Shown: piece by piece, positions 6,911 through 7,133 of the stretch | Position numbering within the stretch: the stretch's first letter is position 1 | Layout: every line of letters starts with the position of its first letter | NCBI GenBank assembly: GCA_030627405.1 | Contig: DAOUSD010000076.1 | Span: forward strand, 1 to 7,133 | Direction of reading: 5' to 3' | Length of the DNA: 7,133 nucleotides | Origin: Deltaproteobacteria bacterium | GTDB lineage: Bacteria; Desulfobacterota; Desulfobacteria; Desulfobacterales; ETH-SRB1 | The notes under the pieces: model-generated | Told to the model about the DNA's origin: nothing | The model's database searches: none | Seen by the model: the letters and a program-made list of their open reading frames with translations, nothing else | Translations under genes and position numbers: made by a program

Positions 6911-6984
6911 TGTTCACGGAATATTGAAATTGGAAATTGGAAATTTAGCACTCATGCTTTTGTTCTATTCTCAAAACGCTTAAA
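6911..6984 (+). repeat. Interspersed repeat with GAAATTG heptamers; copy B
   Basis: It begins TGTTCACGGAATATTG and contains GAAATTG, GAAATTG and GAAATTT (6926-6946), then a TGCTTTTGT segment, and ends AAAACGCTTAAAA. Positions 6911-6972 align with the reverse complement of 1523-1578 at roughly 45 of 57 compared bases, plus one extra 7-nt unit here. The ending AACGCTTAAAA also matches the outer flank of copy A (1576-1586). It starts one base after the ntrX stop. There is no terminator with a convincing stem. The remainder, 6985-7090, holds nothing I can name. Confidence 0.7.
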
Positions 6985-7090
6985 AAATATCTCAACCTAC
7001 AGCAAGCCAATCCGCAACCCGCGGTGAAAAAGTTGCAAAAGAAAACAAATTAAAACTATTGAAAAATAAGCAATCAACATATCAAGGAAT

Positions 7091-7126
7091 GTCCCGCAAG
7101 CCCGTCCCGCAAGCCGTCCCGACAGC
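7091..7126. repeat. GC-rich direct repeat at the window edge (GTCCCGCAAGCC units)
   Basis: Two near-identical units, GTCCCGCAAGCCC (7091-7103) and GTCCCGCAAGCC (7104-7115), are followed by a related partial unit GTCCCGACAGC (7116-7126). It stands out as GC-rich in AT-rich surroundings. It probably continues beyond the window, so its full form and class cannot be judged. Confidence 0.55.
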
Positions 7127-7133
7127 TCTACAG

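Noticed and set aside
6947..7045. Short open frame without a start codon after ntrX, with lysine-rich coding-like text
   Set aside because: It runs out of the repeat, has no ATG/GTG/TTG with a Shine-Dalgarno sequence, and ends after about 33 codons.
7000..7083. 27-codon hydrophobic frame on the minus strand (starts MLIAYFSIVL)
   Set aside because: No ribosome binding site, and AT-rich DNA readily gives hydrophobic frames of this length by chance.

Overview
The window is AT-rich DNA from a Gram-negative bacterium. LpxC shows that the organism makes lipid A, and an NtrY/NtrX-type envelope two-component system follows on the same strand. The base composition, the protein sequences and the many short interspersed repeats between genes would fit a sulfate-reducer-like member of the Desulfobacterota (the former Deltaproteobacteria, Desulfobacterales type). 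That placement is inference; no rRNA or other taxonomic marker is present.

Layout, all genes on the + strand. 1-222: no convincing gene; a heptamer repeat (84-118) and one arm of a long imperfect inverted repeat (161-240). 223-1473: an uncharacterised 416-aa protein with a faint resemblance to phosphotransferase/kinase folds; its last codons lie inside a repeat. 1453-1578: an interspersed repeat with inverted ends. 1613-2503: lpxC, with all zinc-binding and catalytic residues. 2520-2691: a MITE-like element with 10-bp perfect terminal inverted repeats and two internal hairpins, ending four bases before the next start codon. 2696-3259: a secreted DUF4390 protein. 3292-5526: an NtrY-type histidine kinase. 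5563-6909: an NtrX-type AAA+ response regulator. 6910-7133: no gene; a second copy of the 1523-1578 repeat in opposite orientation, then a GC-rich tandem repeat at the window edge.

How the genes work together: DUF4390-ntrY-ntrX is a known gene order, and the three are close enough to be co-transcribed. The kinase would sense an envelope signal through its N-terminal membrane/periplasmic region and phosphorylate Asp53 of the regulator. LpxC, the committed step of lipid A synthesis, lies just upstream but is separated by the MITE-like element, so co-regulation is possible but not shown.

The points most worth a second look are: (1) the sigma-54 contact loop GAFTGA of the regulator reads NAFPGA, while the ATPase and DNA-binding parts look intact; (2) the lpxC-to-ntrX block is bracketed by oppositely oriented copies of one repeat; (3) three different intergenic repeats all have a 7-nt internal period; (4) repeats reach or touch the ends of several genes. 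I did not find a clearly new defence, CRISPR or mobile system here.
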